Shown: positions 16,582-26,355, numbered from the stretch's first letter. The stretch is DNA of 64,000 bases from an uncultured bacterium (GCA_937905825.1 CALCXM010000183.1:1-64000), one strand, 5' to 3'. Notes: a model not told the origin generated them from the sequence alone. Numbers and translations: made by a program.

Positions 16582-18516
16582 ATGACGGAGACGCGCAAGA
16601 GTCATCACTGGATCGCAATCCTCATCCTCACGACAGCCTCCATCGCTGTTTACGGGAACGCCCTGCGCATCCCGTTCTTCTATGACGACATGCTAGCGGT
16701 GGTCGAGAGTCCCAACGTTCGAACTTTGTGGCCGCTCTCGATGTCCCTCGACGCGATCGAGGGATCCGGTGCGAGTGGCCGGCCCTTGGTGGCCTATACC
16801 CTGGCCTTGAACTACGCCCTGGGTGAGCTCGACACCTTCGGCTATCACTTGTTCAATGTGCTCGCGCACGCCCTCTCCGTCTTGGCCCTCTTCGGCTTCG
16901 CACGGCGGGCTTTGGCGCGCAGTTCCGCCGAACTACCGGCAACGGCCCTAGCCTTCTGCTGCGCGCTCCTGTGGGGCGTGCATCCGCTCAACTCGGATGC
17001 GATCAACCTCGTGATCACGCGCAATGAAGTGATGGCAGCGGGCTTCATGCTGGGCACCCTGTATTGCGCGGAACGCAGCATGGCAAAGAGCGCAGGCCCA
17101 TGGATGGCGCTCGCTTTCGTTTCCGCCTGCGCCGCGATGCTGTGCAAGGAGATCGCCGCCTGCTTGCCCTTGCTCGTGCTCGCCTACGATCGGACCTTTG
17201 TCAGCGGGAGCTTTCGGGTGGCCCTGGCTGCCCGCGGAAAATTTCACGCCAGCCTGTTCGCAACTCTGGCCCTCCTGGTCTTCGTTGTCCTGAGCGGCGA
17301 CCGCGGCGCCTCCGTTGGCTTTGGCCAGGAACTGACTGTCCTCGATTACCTGCGCACCCAAGCCCAAGGCATCGTTCACTACTTGCGGCTCAGCTTCTGG
17401 CCATCTCCTTTGGCGGTGGACTACGCGGGCTGGCCGCAGGTTCGTGAGTGGGGCCCGGCGCTCTTGCCAGGATCCTTCGTGTTGCTGTTGTTCGGTGCGT
17501 CCCTGCTTGCCTTCTTGCGCGGAATGCGTAGCGGCTGGGTCGCTCTCAGCTTCTTCGCCATTCTCGCACCCAGTTCGAGCGTCATTCCTTTGGCCGGAGA
17601 GTGGTTGGCGGAGCACCGCATGTACTTGCCTTTGGCGTGTGTGATCACCCTCATGGTGCTGGGCCTGCACGCAATCACCAAGCGCGCCATGGGCGCGCCA
17701 AAGCCCCAGGTGATCTTAGGAGCAACTTGCGTCCTCGCGGGTCTTTTGTCTTGGGGCACGCTCCAGCGCAATCAAGACTACGAGTCGGACGTTTCCATCT
17801 GGAAGGACTGCATCGAGAAGTACCCTGGGAACGGTCGAGCCCATGATCACCTGGGCGCCATCTACCTTGGGAAACGCGAGTACGAGCAGGCGCTCGCCTA
17901 CTCTCTGGAAGCCCTGCGCCTGGACCCCACGCTCTACACCGTGGACTTCAACGTAGGTGCGATCCTCGTGCAACTGCAACGCTCCGAGGAAGCGCTCCCC
18001 TACCTACGCAAGGCCGAAAAGCACGTGGCCGGAGACGTCCGTTTCCATTCGACCTACGCGGTCGCCCTCAGCCAAACGGACAGCATCCCGGCGGCCATCC
18101 AAGAGCTCGAGCACGCTATCCAAATCGCCCCGCAGCACGCCACCGCCCAACGCAACCTGGGATTGCTCTACCTGGATGTGGGCCGTTCGAGAGAGGGCTT
18201 GAAGCACCTAGAGCTTTCCCTGCAAATCGAACAGGACGTCCCCACCATGATGCGTTTCGCCCGGGTGCTCTCGACGGACCCCGATGCAGGCCTGCGCGAT
18301 GGCAAGCGGGCCCTACAAATCGCCAACCAACTCATCGGCAGCGGCCCCCCCGATCCGCGCTGGTTTGAATTGCGTGGCCTCGCCCAATGGGAACTTGGGA
18401 AGAAGCAAGAGGCCGTGGCATCCATGGACAAGGCCCTCGAAGGAGCCCGCCACTTGAACCAGCCGCAACTGGTTCAGGAACTTGAAGCCTGGCGTGCAAG
18501 CCACCGGGCGAACTAG
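16582..18516 (+). CDS. TMTC-like polytopic membrane protein with TPR repeats
   Basis: 644 residues. The first about 390 residues form roughly ten hydrophobic segments with the acidic FYDDM motif in the first loop and FGYHLFNVLAHAL next, as in TMTC/PMT-like lipid-linked mannosyltransferases (GT-C fold). The rest contains about five to six tetratricopeptide repeats (for example DHLGAIYLGKREYEQALAYS). A glycosyltransferase or a membrane scaffold are both possible. ATG 16582 has no Shine-Dalgarno sequence, but TACAAT at 16569-16574 resembles a -10 box, so the message may be nearly leaderless. Whether it belongs to the ole operon is unclear. Confidence 0.7.
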   Translation: MTETRKSHHWIAILILTTASIAVYGNALRIPFFYDDMLAVVESPNVRTLWPLSMSLDAIEGSGASGRPLVAYTLALNYALGELDTFGYHLFNVLAHALSVLALFGFARRALARSSAELPATALAFCCALLWGVHPLNSDAINLVITRNEVMAAGFMLGTLYCAERSMAKSAGPWMALAFVSACAAMLCKEIAACLPLLVLAYDRTFVSGSFRVALAARGKFHASLFATLALLVFVVLSGDRGASVGFGQELTVLDYLRTQAQGIVHYLRLSFWPSPLAVDYAGWPQVREWGPALLPGSFVLLLFGASLLAFLRGMRSGWVALSFFAILAPSSSVIPLAGEWLAEHRMYLPLACVITLMVLGLHAITKRAMGAPKPQVILGATCVLAGLLSWGTLQRNQDYESDVSIWKDCIEKYPGNGRAHDHLGAIYLGKREYEQALAYSLEALRLDPTLYTVDFNVGAILVQLQRSEEALPYLRKAEKHVAGDVRFHSTYAVALSQTDSIPAAIQELEHAIQIAPQHATAQRNLGLLYLDVGRSREGLKHLELSLQIEQDVPTMMRFARVLSTDPDAGLRDGKRALQIANQLIGSGPPDPRWFELRGLAQWELGKKQEAVASMDKALEGARHLNQPQLVQELEAWRASHRAN

Positions 18517-18606
18517 TTCCCTACGGGCACGGCGATGCACAGCCAGGAGAATCGCCCCGCTGCCGAACTCTCCACCGCACAGCTCTCGGATCTGTCGGAG
18601 AAGGGT

Positions 18607-20019
18607 CTACCACTGTCCCCGGACGAACGGCACGATTATCCCTTGCTCATCGTCGATCAGCAGGATCCCGATGTACTTGCCGCTCGCTTGGCCCCACACG
18701 GGGCAGCCGCTCGGCATGCCTTCCAGATCGATCTCGTCTTCGAGCAGCCAACGTGCACCCTCCTCTGTCAAGCGTGCCTTCGAGACGGCCAAGGTGCGAT
18801 CGCCAAGAGGGGACGATATGGCGCAGTCCTGGACAGCGGCGCCCATTTGCACCTCGTCGATTTGCAGCGCACGGACGTTGAGCAACGAAGCCCGCCGCAA
18901 GACGAGTCCGTTCCCTTTCCACAAGGGCTCGCTGTTCAAGTCGATCTCAACCCCGGCGACCTTTAGATGAGCGGTGCCTTCATCGGCCTTCTTGGGAATC
19001 TCCAACAGCGCTGCAAGACCGAGAATGGAGTTGGGCAGGGGCATGACCCAACCGCGTTTCTCCTTCGAGCTCGTCATGATCCTGCCGGTCTCGTAGGTCA
19101 AGCTCGCTTGCAAGGGACGAAGATCGACGATCACTGGAGCGAGCTCCACCTTGCGCACCGAAAGACTTGGCCGCCATTCGCGCCAATCGTCTTCGACCTT
19201 CTCGTGCAACTCGAATTGGCTACCGTTGCTGATTAGGTCGGCGCCCTGCTCTGGGGTGGCAAAGGCCACGCCACCGATCACAAGTGAGCGCAGGGAGTCC
19301 AGCTCCACCGAGATTCCTTTGAGAAGGGCCAAGTTCACTTCGAAGCCACCTGTGCGCCAGAACTTCGAGTTGCTTTGGATCAAGCCTACATAGGGACCAT
19401 CGATATGAACCTCGACTTCCACACCGGTGGCGTCCGAGGTGAGTTGTGTTCCGAGCACAGAGCCCACCTGTTCACCGCGGTAGGTGACCCAGGCGCCGGG
19501 CACGAGGCCTCCACGGGATTCCGCAAGCAATCGCAGGCTCAGGCCATCGGGATCGTTGGCCGCTTGCGTCGGTGCTTTGGGAAGCGCGTCGAATTCGAAT
19601 TGATAGGCGTCGCTCAAGTGCCCTGGGGCCACCCGGATGTAGTTCGCGCCGACGACGGTTTCGAGGCCCTTCAGATGGTCCAAGCCCACTTCCGGATGCA
19701 CGAGCCAGAACCGACTGCCCTCGCGGCAGATGCCCTCGGCGCTGTTGTCCACGCGCACGATGACCGTCACGGAGTCGAGGGTCGGTGCCACTTCCACCGA
19801 CTCAACCACTCCAACATTGACGCCACGGAACTTGAGCGCGTCCCCCTCGCCGAGGGAATAGCCTTCCTCGAGATGCAAGATCAGCCGCGGGCCTTGTCGA
19901 TACCAAGCTTCCGCACCGAGATACATCGCAAGGAACATGGCCATCAACGGCACAAGGCCACGCCAACGACCGACGCGCACACGTTCCACTTGAGCTTCGG
20001 GCAATTCGGATTCAGCCAT
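18607..20019 (-). CDS. PqiB/MCE-domain envelope protein
   Basis: 470 residues with a single N-terminal membrane helix (LVPLMAMFLAMYLGAEAWY) and at least two MCE (MlaD-like) domains, starting near residues 45 (LEEGYSLGEGDALKFRGVNVG) and 175 (GLVPGAWVTYRGEQVG). MCE proteins form hexameric rings or tubes that carry lipids across the periplasm. ATG 20019 overlaps none of the pqiA-like gene, whose stop lies 2 bp upstream; a TTG at 20025 is the alternative. With the PqiA-like protein it forms a minimal lipid-transport pair. It is convergent with the TPR gene, 90 bp away. Confidence 0.85.
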   Translation of the reverse strand: MAESELPEAQVERVRVGRWRGLVPLMAMFLAMYLGAEAWYRQGPRLILHLEEGYSLGEGDALKFRGVNVGVVESVEVAPTLDSVTVIVRVDNSAEGICREGSRFWLVHPEVGLDHLKGLETVVGANYIRVAPGHLSDAYQFEFDALPKAPTQAANDPDGLSLRLLAESRGGLVPGAWVTYRGEQVGSVLGTQLTSDATGVEVEVHIDGPYVGLIQSNSKFWRTGGFEVNLALLKGISVELDSLRSLVIGGVAFATPEQGADLISNGSQFELHEKVEDDWREWRPSLSVRKVELAPVIVDLRPLQASLTYETGRIMTSSKEKRGWVMPLPNSILGLAALLEIPKKADEGTAHLKVAGVEIDLNSEPLWKGNGLVLRRASLLNVRALQIDEVQMGAAVQDCAISSPLGDRTLAVSKARLTEEGARWLLEDEIDLEGMPSGCPVWGQASGKYIGILLIDDEQGIIVPFVRGQW

Positions 20020-20021
20020 GA

Positions 20022-20660
20022 TCAATCAGTCGAGGGACTCGGCGTGGGTGCATCGCGCCAAATGGAATGGGGGTCGAAGTTGGCGCTGGCGACGAGGCTC
20101 AAGACCACCATGACACAGAAAGCCACAGCGCCCGGCCCCGCCGTGACCTGGACCAAGTCACCGATCTTGACCCATGCCACAACGATCGCCACCAGCAGCA
20201 CGTCGAGCATCCCCCAACGGCCCGTAAACTCGATGGCGTGATAAGAAAGCGAGCGGTGGCGCGCTGCCATGGAGTCGAAGATGCACAGCATCAAGAGTCC
20301 CAGCAATTTGAACAGCGGCAGGCAGACCGAGCAGAGAAAGACGAGCCCGCCGACGAACACTTCCCCTTCTTCAAGCAAGCCAATGCTGCCGCTCAAGACG
20401 CTCGCTTCCGTGGAATGCCCAAAGCGCTCCAAGCGCATGATGGGCAGCCCGACCGCCAAGGGATAAAGAATCAACGCCGCGAGGCTGATCACGAGGGCGA
20501 GCCCGTTGCCACGGGAGAGCCGTGCGCCACACAGGACAACACTGGAACATCGATGGCAGCGCGCGCGATCGCGCTTCCCCAGGGAGGGAACCCTTTGCAC
20601 CAAGCCGCAAGTGGGGCAGGCGCGTAGGGAGGCTTCGTGTTCAACGTTCATCGCAGCCAT
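20022..20660 (-). CDS. PqiA-like membrane protein, single domain
   Basis: 212 residues. An N-terminal zinc ribbon (CPTCG at about residue 15, CHRCSS at about residue 35) is followed by four hydrophobic segments, the arrangement of one PqiA domain. E. coli PqiA carries two such halves and is about twice as long. Partner of the MCE protein encoded immediately downstream in the same direction. Start codons at 20660 and 20651 are both possible. Function in lipid transport or envelope stress is inferred from the family and from the pairing. Confidence 0.85.
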   Translation of the reverse strand: MAAMNVEHEASLRACPTCGLVQRVPSLGKRDRARCHRCSSVVLCGARLSRGNGLALVISLAALILYPLAVGLPIMRLERFGHSTEASVLSGSIGLLEEGEVFVGGLVFLCSVCLPLFKLLGLLMLCIFDSMAARHRSLSYHAIEFTGRWGMLDVLLVAIVVAWVKIGDLVQVTAGPGAVAFCVMVVLSLVASANFDPHSIWRDAPTPSPSTD

Positions 20661-20673
20661 AGTATATGAAAAA

Positions 20674-20703
20674 GGCGCCCCGCTGCATCAGCAGCGGGGC
20701 GCC
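20674..20703 (-). terminator. Rho-independent terminator of the coiled-coil gene
   Basis: A perfect 13-bp inverted repeat (GGCGCCCCGCTGC and GCAGCGGGGCGCC) encloses a 4-base loop, 17 bp beyond the stop of the gene ending at 20721. Read on the minus strand it is followed directly by five T residues (five A at 20669-20673 on the plus strand). This is the clearest intrinsic terminator in the window. Confidence 0.9.
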
Positions 20704-20720
20704 CGTAGAATCCCGAGAGG

Positions 20721-21608
20721 CTAGTTGCCGGCGGTCACTCGAGGAAGGGGCTGCACCAAGCTGTCTCCAAGCTCGTGAGAGCCTTGCTTGACCTGCATGC
20801 GGGCCAGTTCCTCGTAATCCATTTGGTTCTGTGTGTTGGACAGGACGTCCAACTCAGCTTGCTGGCGGCTGCGCACTTCGTTCAGGCGTCCGGTCAGGTT
20901 ATCGAGGCTGATCGCGTCGTACTTGCTGCACTCGTCGATCGTCTTGTTGCGGTCCTCCATCAGGGAGATCAGGCGCTCGTTGCGGGCGATGGCGTCTACC
21001 TGACGGTTCAGTTGAGTGATCTGCGACTGGAACTGAGCGCGCTCCGTTTCGAGGGTGCCCAAGAGATCCGCTAGGCGTGTCTCCTGCTGACCGAGGTAGG
21101 TCAAGTCGTGCTTGGCATCCGCCGCCCGATTGGCGTAGGCAGTCACCGTTTGGCGCACCTGGTTGAGTTGGTTCGAGGCACGATCGTAGGAGTACACCTT
21201 GTCGCCCCAGGAAACCACCCGAACGCTGTTCGATCCGCCCGTGGCCCGCAAGGCGCTGGCCTCTGTCATGACCGGCTCTAGCGTGCTCAGATCTTCTTGC
21301 GCCATGGCGACAACTCGCTCACAAACCGCTTGGTCGCGCTGCAACTCGCGCATTTGAAGGCGCAGTTCAGAGAGGTCCCCACGAACCTGACTGATGCGAG
21401 CCGGGTACTCCGATTCCAAAGATTTCAGCTGGCTGCGAAGGGCGGCGGGGTCTTCGACGTTGGAGTCGATGCGCTCTAGAAGGTTCGTGTGAACCTGACC
21501 GATGACAGCCTGGGTCCGCTGAGGACCGGCGATCAAAAGGGCGCCGCCGAGACCGGCGCCAGTGAGAACGATGAGACCCGTTGTGACTTTGAAGATTGAC
21601 TTGATCAT
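20721..21608 (-). CDS. Membrane-anchored coiled-coil protein, unknown function
   Basis: 295 residues. One N-terminal hydrophobic segment (VTTGLIVLTGAGLGGALLIAG) is followed by long heptad-like helices rich in Gln, Glu, Leu and Arg, broken near residue 125 by GGSNSVRVVSWGDKVYSY. It resembles PspA/phage-shock or division-linked coiled-coil proteins only in architecture; I do not recognise a family. ATG 21608 has AAGGAG at a good distance. It is transcribed divergently from the sigma factor gene and has its own terminator, so it is a single-gene unit, possibly under that sigma factor. Confidence 0.75.
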   Translation of the reverse strand: MIKSIFKVTTGLIVLTGAGLGGALLIAGPQRTQAVIGQVHTNLLERIDSNVEDPAALRSQLKSLESEYPARISQVRGDLSELRLQMRELQRDQAVCERVVAMAQEDLSTLEPVMTEASALRATGGSNSVRVVSWGDKVYSYDRASNQLNQVRQTVTAYANRAADAKHDLTYLGQQETRLADLLGTLETERAQFQSQITQLNRQVDAIARNERLISLMEDRNKTIDECSKYDAISLDNLTGRLNEVRSRQQAELDVLSNTQNQMDYEELARMQVKQGSHELGDSLVQPLPRVTAGN

Positions 21609-21793
21609 GACTTGTGGCTCCTTGCCCTGGTCGGGCCGGGTCACCTATTGGTAGTTCCTTTTGGTGGTTCCCGTGTGGTTCGTTGGGGGGGCGCGTGGCC
21701 CGGTTGGGTTGTCGAGGGAGTTAGTGGGAGTGCCCCCTGCTGGATTTCAAGCTCGGCGGAGGAAAGCTCGATTTCCTGCGGAAAGGGAATATT

Positions 21794-22645
21794 GTGGAGC
21801 AGGTGCCGATAGAGGGGCGCTCGATGGTCGAGGGCCACTCCCGCGTGGTTGGGGCTACAATCGACCCCACCACTTTCCCGAAGGACCCGAACTTGAACTC
21901 CCTGACCACTTCATTTGTTGCTCGCCTGCGCGCCCGAGATCCCCAGGCCTGGTTTGAGCTCTGGGAAAACTTTGGCCCTGTCTTGCGCTCGCAGCTCTCG
22001 CGCTGGGGCAAAGGCCGCATCGGAGCGGAGACCGTCCAGGACCTCTCCCAAGAGACCCTGACGGCACTCACCACCGCCATCGACCGCCACGACCCTTCCA
22101 AGGGGGCGCGTTTCTCGACCTGGCTCCTGGCCATCGCTCGCTACACATTGGGCGATGAGATCGACCGGCGCAACGCCCAGAAGCGCGGCGGTGGGGTCAA
22201 GCCCAAGTCCCTCGAGGACGAGTTCAATGCGGCCAGCAACGTGGATAGCCCAGACGCTTCTTATGAGAGGGAGGTCTTCGAGGCCAAGGTCAGCGCTGCC
22301 CTGCGAGGTTTGGAGCGAGAGAGTGACTTCATGGACTTCTCGATCTACCGGATGCGTGTGCTCGATGGCCGCACGGGCCGCCAGGTGGCCGAGGACTTGG
22401 GGGTCAGCCCCCCCACCGTCAGCCGCAAGCTGACCGCCATGCGCAAAATCCTGCGCGAGCGCCTGTTTGAAGTCTTCTCAAAATACAGCTTCACCGATGA
22501 AGAAATGGACGAGCTGGAGCGAAACGGCCTGACCATGAATCCCAGTAAGGAGGACGAGACGCGATTCGACGAAGCGGTGGCAGAGATCTACCACCGACTT
22601 TGCCAGCGCGAACAGCCCGGCACTTCGACCGATTCAGGTGTCTAA
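21794..22645 (+). CDS. RNA polymerase sigma factor, sigma-70 family (ECF-like)
   Basis: 283 residues. Region 2 spans about residues 45-115 (DLSQETLTALTTAI, RFSTWLLAIARYTLGDEIDR). Region 4, with a helix-turn-helix (GRTGRQVAEDLGVSPPTVSRKL), lies near residues 190-215, separated by an acidic linker. An acidic C-terminal tail of about 60 residues (FTDEEMDELE onward) is unusual for ECF factors. GTG 21794 has AAAGGGA upstream, ATG 21824 has GAGGGG; either may be used. A kinase gene follows 43 bp later, a pairing often seen in planctomycetes that suggests control by phosphorylation. Confidence 0.85.
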   Translation: MEQVPIEGRSMVEGHSRVVGATIDPTTFPKDPNLNSLTTSFVARLRARDPQAWFELWENFGPVLRSQLSRWGKGRIGAETVQDLSQETLTALTTAIDRHDPSKGARFSTWLLAIARYTLGDEIDRRNAQKRGGGVKPKSLEDEFNAASNVDSPDASYEREVFEAKVSAALRGLERESDFMDFSIYRMRVLDGRTGRQVAEDLGVSPPTVSRKLTAMRKILRERLFEVFSKYSFTDEEMDELERNGLTMNPSKEDETRFDEAVAEIYHRLCQREQPGTSTDSGV

Positions 22646-22688
22646 CGTCCAACCCCAGTCTCCCCGGAGACCCTAGCTAGGAGCCACA

Positions 22689-24914
22689 ATGCGCGGCGGA
22701 GTCATCACCTTGTTCGAGATCGCACTCGCGGGAGCGGTCATCATCGCCGGATCGATTCTGGCTGTCTGGCTTCTGGTCAAAGTCGTCAAGGGACTCATCT
22801 GGCTGCTCAACAACGGTGCCAAGGGAGTTTCGGCCGTGATTCGCCACGTGTTCCGCTTCATCCGCAGCATGATCAGCGACGCCCTGCGCGCCGTCGGAGC
22901 GTTGGTCACGGCGATCGTCCTGTTGCCCCTGGCGATCTTGAACCTCTTGTTCTTCCGCTGGTCCATGTGCAAGCACTACCTGAACGCGGTGGAGGATGAA
23001 GTGATGAGCTTCGCCCTTTGCATCTACCGTCTGGGCGTTGGGCACCCCCTGCGCTTGGTGGGCATGACCGCACTCACGGACGGCATCGAACGCCGCATCC
23101 CCGACGTGGTGGCTCGCGCCCCGCGCACCGGCGGCATGACCGCCTCCAATCTGCGCGACGGCAAGTTTGAAGGCTACAAAGTCACGGGCATGCTGCCCGC
23201 CGGCGGATCCGGTGCACGCCTTTTCCTCGCGAAGCCGAGGGCTGAGAAGCTGGCCGACTTTCAAGCCGCTGGCTTCAACGATCCCGGTCAAGTGGTGATC
23301 AAGGCCTTCAGCCTTAGCACCGGTTCGACCATGCCTCAGATCGTGCGCGAAAGCCGCGCCCTCGAGAGCGCCCGCAAGCTTGGCCTGATTCTCGAGCACG
23401 AGCTGACCGAGAAGAGCTTCCACTACGTGATGCCCTTCGTTCCCGGTGAAGGCCTGGACCAAGTCATCACGAAGATGCACGAGAAGTCCGGCAACCGCGG
23501 CCTCAGCGATCGCCAAATTCGCGTGGCCCTGGGCTACGTGGGTGACGTGCTGTTCACCTTGGACGCCTTCCACTCCGGCGGCCTTTGGCACAAGGACATC
23601 AAGCCCAGCAACCTGATCATTTCGGAAGGCCGCGCGCACTTGGTCGACTTGGGCCTCGTAACCCCCCTCGCCTCCGCCATGACCCTGACCACCCACGGCA
23701 CGGAGTACTACCGGGATCCGGAGATGGTGCGGCTGGCCTTGCGCGGTGTGAAAGTTGCCGAAGTGGACGGCGCGAAGTTCGACATCTACAGCACGGGCGC
23801 TGTGCTGTTCTCCCTGATCGAGAACTCGTTCCCCGCCCAGGGCAGCCTCTCGCAATTGACGCGCCGCGCGCCGGACGTCATCAACTGGATCATCCGTCGT
23901 TCGATGGCTGACATGGAAAGCCGTTACGGAAGCGTGACTGAAATGCTTGCGGACGTGCGCACGGTGCTCGCCGCGGACGATCCCTACAAGGTGCGCCCGG
24001 CGGACTTGCCCTCGGTCAATGGACGCAAGGACCAAGGGGTTCCGCGGGCTAGCTTCGCGGACTTGAATGCTCCGGTCAGCCACAGCGGCCCGGGACGTAC
24101 GGCGCCTCTCCACACGGGGACGGTCACGCGCATGGGACGTCGTTCCACCGGTCGGACTCTGGTGGCTTCCTTCCTCGGACTGATGTTCTTGTTTGGCGTG
24201 GTTGGATTCATGCTCTTCTCCGTGGCGGGTCCCATGCAGGAGGAATACTCGCAGCCCGTCCAATTCACCTCCGACCCCGCGGGTTGGTGCGAATTGAACG
24301 CTTCCGAGTTCGCCAGCGTGCAGAGCCTCCCGATCATTCCGACACTGCCTTCGAACCCCGACGACTCGGCTCCCGAAGAGATTGCCGCGCACCAGAAACT
24401 GGTCGACGCCAAGCAAGCGGCGGAAGCCAAGATCGTGAAGAAGTACGAACGGCACTGGAGTTCCAAGCTGCGCAAGGAGCTGAACTTGGTGAGTCAGGAG
24501 GCCGCCCAGAACAACCCAGCTCGCAAGGGGGCAGGAACGATCCTGGTCCTGGAAGATCTTTCGGCCGCCAATCTTGGCCCCTGGGTCACGGCCTTGGAGT
24601 CGGCGCTCGAGCGGCGGGACTTCGAACTTGTCGGTAGCCTGACCGGCGAGATGGATGAGCCCCGGGACATCGAGCTCGAGGCCGAAGCGCGCAATGTGAT
24701 CGGCATCGTAGGCTCGGACGATCCCGAGGTGAGTACGCGCCTTGGCCGCTTTTTGGCTGACAAGGGCGACGTCGACGCCATCATCTGGATTGAGGATGGC
24801 GAGCGTGACGGAAGCCTGCGCTATCAGGTGATTCACCCTAGCCAGTTGACTAGCGCGACATTCCAACCACGCAATTACGAAACCCGCGTATTTTACCCGA
24901 GTGGAGGCAACTAG
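22689..24914 (+). CDS. Transmembrane Ser/Thr protein kinase with periplasmic domain
   Basis: 741 residues. Two hydrophobic segments at the N-terminus (about 8-30 and 72-98) precede a kinase domain (about 160-430). The glycine loop is AGGSGARLFLAK, the Lys lies in VVIKAFS, the catalytic loop is His301-Lys-Asp303 (HKDIKPSN), and the metal motif is Asp320-Leu-Gly instead of DFG. HGTEYYRDPE is the activation segment end. A third membrane helix (about 488-512) leads to a C-terminal region of about 230 residues that I do not recognise. The HKD loop and DLG suggest an active but divergent kinase. It is cotranscribed with the sigma factor. Confidence 0.88.
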   Translation: MRGGVITLFEIALAGAVIIAGSILAVWLLVKVVKGLIWLLNNGAKGVSAVIRHVFRFIRSMISDALRAVGALVTAIVLLPLAILNLLFFRWSMCKHYLNAVEDEVMSFALCIYRLGVGHPLRLVGMTALTDGIERRIPDVVARAPRTGGMTASNLRDGKFEGYKVTGMLPAGGSGARLFLAKPRAEKLADFQAAGFNDPGQVVIKAFSLSTGSTMPQIVRESRALESARKLGLILEHELTEKSFHYVMPFVPGEGLDQVITKMHEKSGNRGLSDRQIRVALGYVGDVLFTLDAFHSGGLWHKDIKPSNLIISEGRAHLVDLGLVTPLASAMTLTTHGTEYYRDPEMVRLALRGVKVAEVDGAKFDIYSTGAVLFSLIENSFPAQGSLSQLTRRAPDVINWIIRRSMADMESRYGSVTEMLADVRTVLAADDPYKVRPADLPSVNGRKDQGVPRASFADLNAPVSHSGPGRTAPLHTGTVTRMGRRSTGRTLVASFLGLMFLFGVVGFMLFSVAGPMQEEYSQPVQFTSDPAGWCELNASEFASVQSLPIIPTLPSNPDDSAPEEIAAHQKLVDAKQAAEAKIVKKYERHWSSKLRKELNLVSQEAAQNNPARKGAGTILVLEDLSAANLGPWVTALESALERRDFELVGSLTGEMDEPRDIELEAEARNVIGIVGSDDPEVSTRLGRFLADKGDVDAIIWIEDGERDGSLRYQVIHPSQLTSATFQPRNYETRVFYPSGGN

Positions 24915-24918
24915 GCCC

Positions 24919-26355
24919 CTAGCTCGCCGTCACTTGCAGTGCAGCCGCTCGCAGGTCTTCCAACGCCATCTGCATCCGGTCCAAATGAGTCCGGAAGGAC
25001 AGGACGCAGATGCGCAAGGCGAACAGCCCCCCTAAAGTCGTCCCGGTCAACATCACACGGCCGGGACGATTTGTTTCTTCCAACCAGGCGTGGTTGAGGA
25101 CGTCCAGCTCCTCCCCCGTCAGGCCCTCCGGTTCCAAGCGGAAGGCGAAGAGCGAGAGTTCCGGCTCTGCGACGATGCGCACATCGGGGAGCTCTCGAAG
25201 GGCGTCGACCGCGAACTCGGTTAAGTCCAACTTCTCGTTCAAGGCATCCCGGAAGGCGCCCAGCCCAACAAGTTGAATGGGCAACCAAACGCGTAGCCCG
25301 CGGTTGTCCCGGGAGAGCTCCGGAGAAAGGGTGCAGAAGTCCACGAGGTCCGGGTCCGCTTGGTAGGCGGGCATGTAGTCGCTGGTCACGGAATGAGCAC
25401 GGCCGAGTGCTGCCGGATCACGCACCACCAAGGCGCCCGTTCCGTAAGGTAGAAAGAGTCCCTTGTGAGGATCGAGGACCACGGAGTCCGCCCGTTCTAT
25501 GCCAGAGAGCTTGGCCTTGCCCCGTTCCGTGAGTAGAAAGAATCCGCCGTAGGCTCCGTCCACGTGGAACCAAAGGTCTTCGGCTTCGGCCAGGTTGGCG
25601 ATCCCATGCAAAGGGTCGATCGCGCCAGTGTTGGTTGTCCCACTGCTTGCAACCACCATGAACGGCTGCAGTCCTGCTGCGCGGTCCTCGGTGATCATTT
25701 CTTGGAGCGCGTCCAGCCGCATCCGAAAGTGCTTATCCGAAGGAACGCGCCGCACCCGAGCAGCCGGAAAGCCAGCCAACATGGCGGCCTTGGCGACGCA
25801 ATGATGAACTTGATCAGAGACGTACAAGCAGCCGCCCAGGAAGTCCTCGGGGAGCTTCTCATGACGCGCGGTAACCACAGCGCTGAAGTTCGCCATGGAG
25901 CCGCCCGTGGTCAAGATCCCGCCGGAGCCCGCGGGCAAACCCACCAACTCGCAGAACCAACGAACCACGTTGACCTCCAACTGCACCATGCCAGGTGAGG
26001 CCACGAACACGGTGACGTAGCGGTTGACCGCGTCCGCGATCAGGTTGGCCACAGCGGTGTGCAGAATGCCCCCACCGGGCACGAAGGCCAGGTAGCCGGG
26101 ACTGGCTGTGTTGAAGGCCAGGGGCACCGCTTGATCGAAGACGATATCGAGCAGCTCCTCCATGCCCGTGCCTTTTTCAGGAGCCCCATGGGAGAGCGAG
26201 CGCGCCAACGCTTCGCCGCCCTCCAAGCAACCGGCACGCTGCGTCGCCAGGGACTCGACGAAAGGCACGATGCGATTGACGGCAGCATCCACCAGCTGCC
26301 GAAACTCAGCACTGGAGGGTTCGAGGGGATAGGTACCGGATTCTTCGTTGAGCAT
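24919..26355 (-). CDS. PLP-dependent decarboxylase, group II (aromatic amino acid type)
   Basis: 478 residues of the aromatic-L-amino-acid/glutamate decarboxylase family. The PLP lysine is Lys298 in DPHKGLFLPYG, and HVDGAYGG supplies the Asp that binds the pyridine nitrogen. GSMANFSAV is the phosphate-binding turn. It would remove CO2 from an amino acid (Trp, Tyr, Phe, Glu or a related substrate); the substrate cannot be assigned. It is convergent with the kinase gene, with a 4-bp gap, and lies downstream of thrS, separated by a strong hairpin. Confidence 0.88.
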   Translation of the reverse strand: MLNEESGTYPLEPSSAEFRQLVDAAVNRIVPFVESLATQRAGCLEGGEALARSLSHGAPEKGTGMEELLDIVFDQAVPLAFNTASPGYLAFVPGGGILHTAVANLIADAVNRYVTVFVASPGMVQLEVNVVRWFCELVGLPAGSGGILTTGGSMANFSAVVTARHEKLPEDFLGGCLYVSDQVHHCVAKAAMLAGFPAARVRRVPSDKHFRMRLDALQEMITEDRAAGLQPFMVVASSGTTNTGAIDPLHGIANLAEAEDLWFHVDGAYGGFFLLTERGKAKLSGIERADSVVLDPHKGLFLPYGTGALVVRDPAALGRAHSVTSDYMPAYQADPDLVDFCTLSPELSRDNRGLRVWLPIQLVGLGAFRDALNEKLDLTEFAVDALRELPDVRIVAEPELSLFAFRLEPEGLTGEELDVLNHAWLEETNRPGRVMLTGTTLGGLFALRICVLSFRTHLDRMQMALEDLRAAALQVTAS

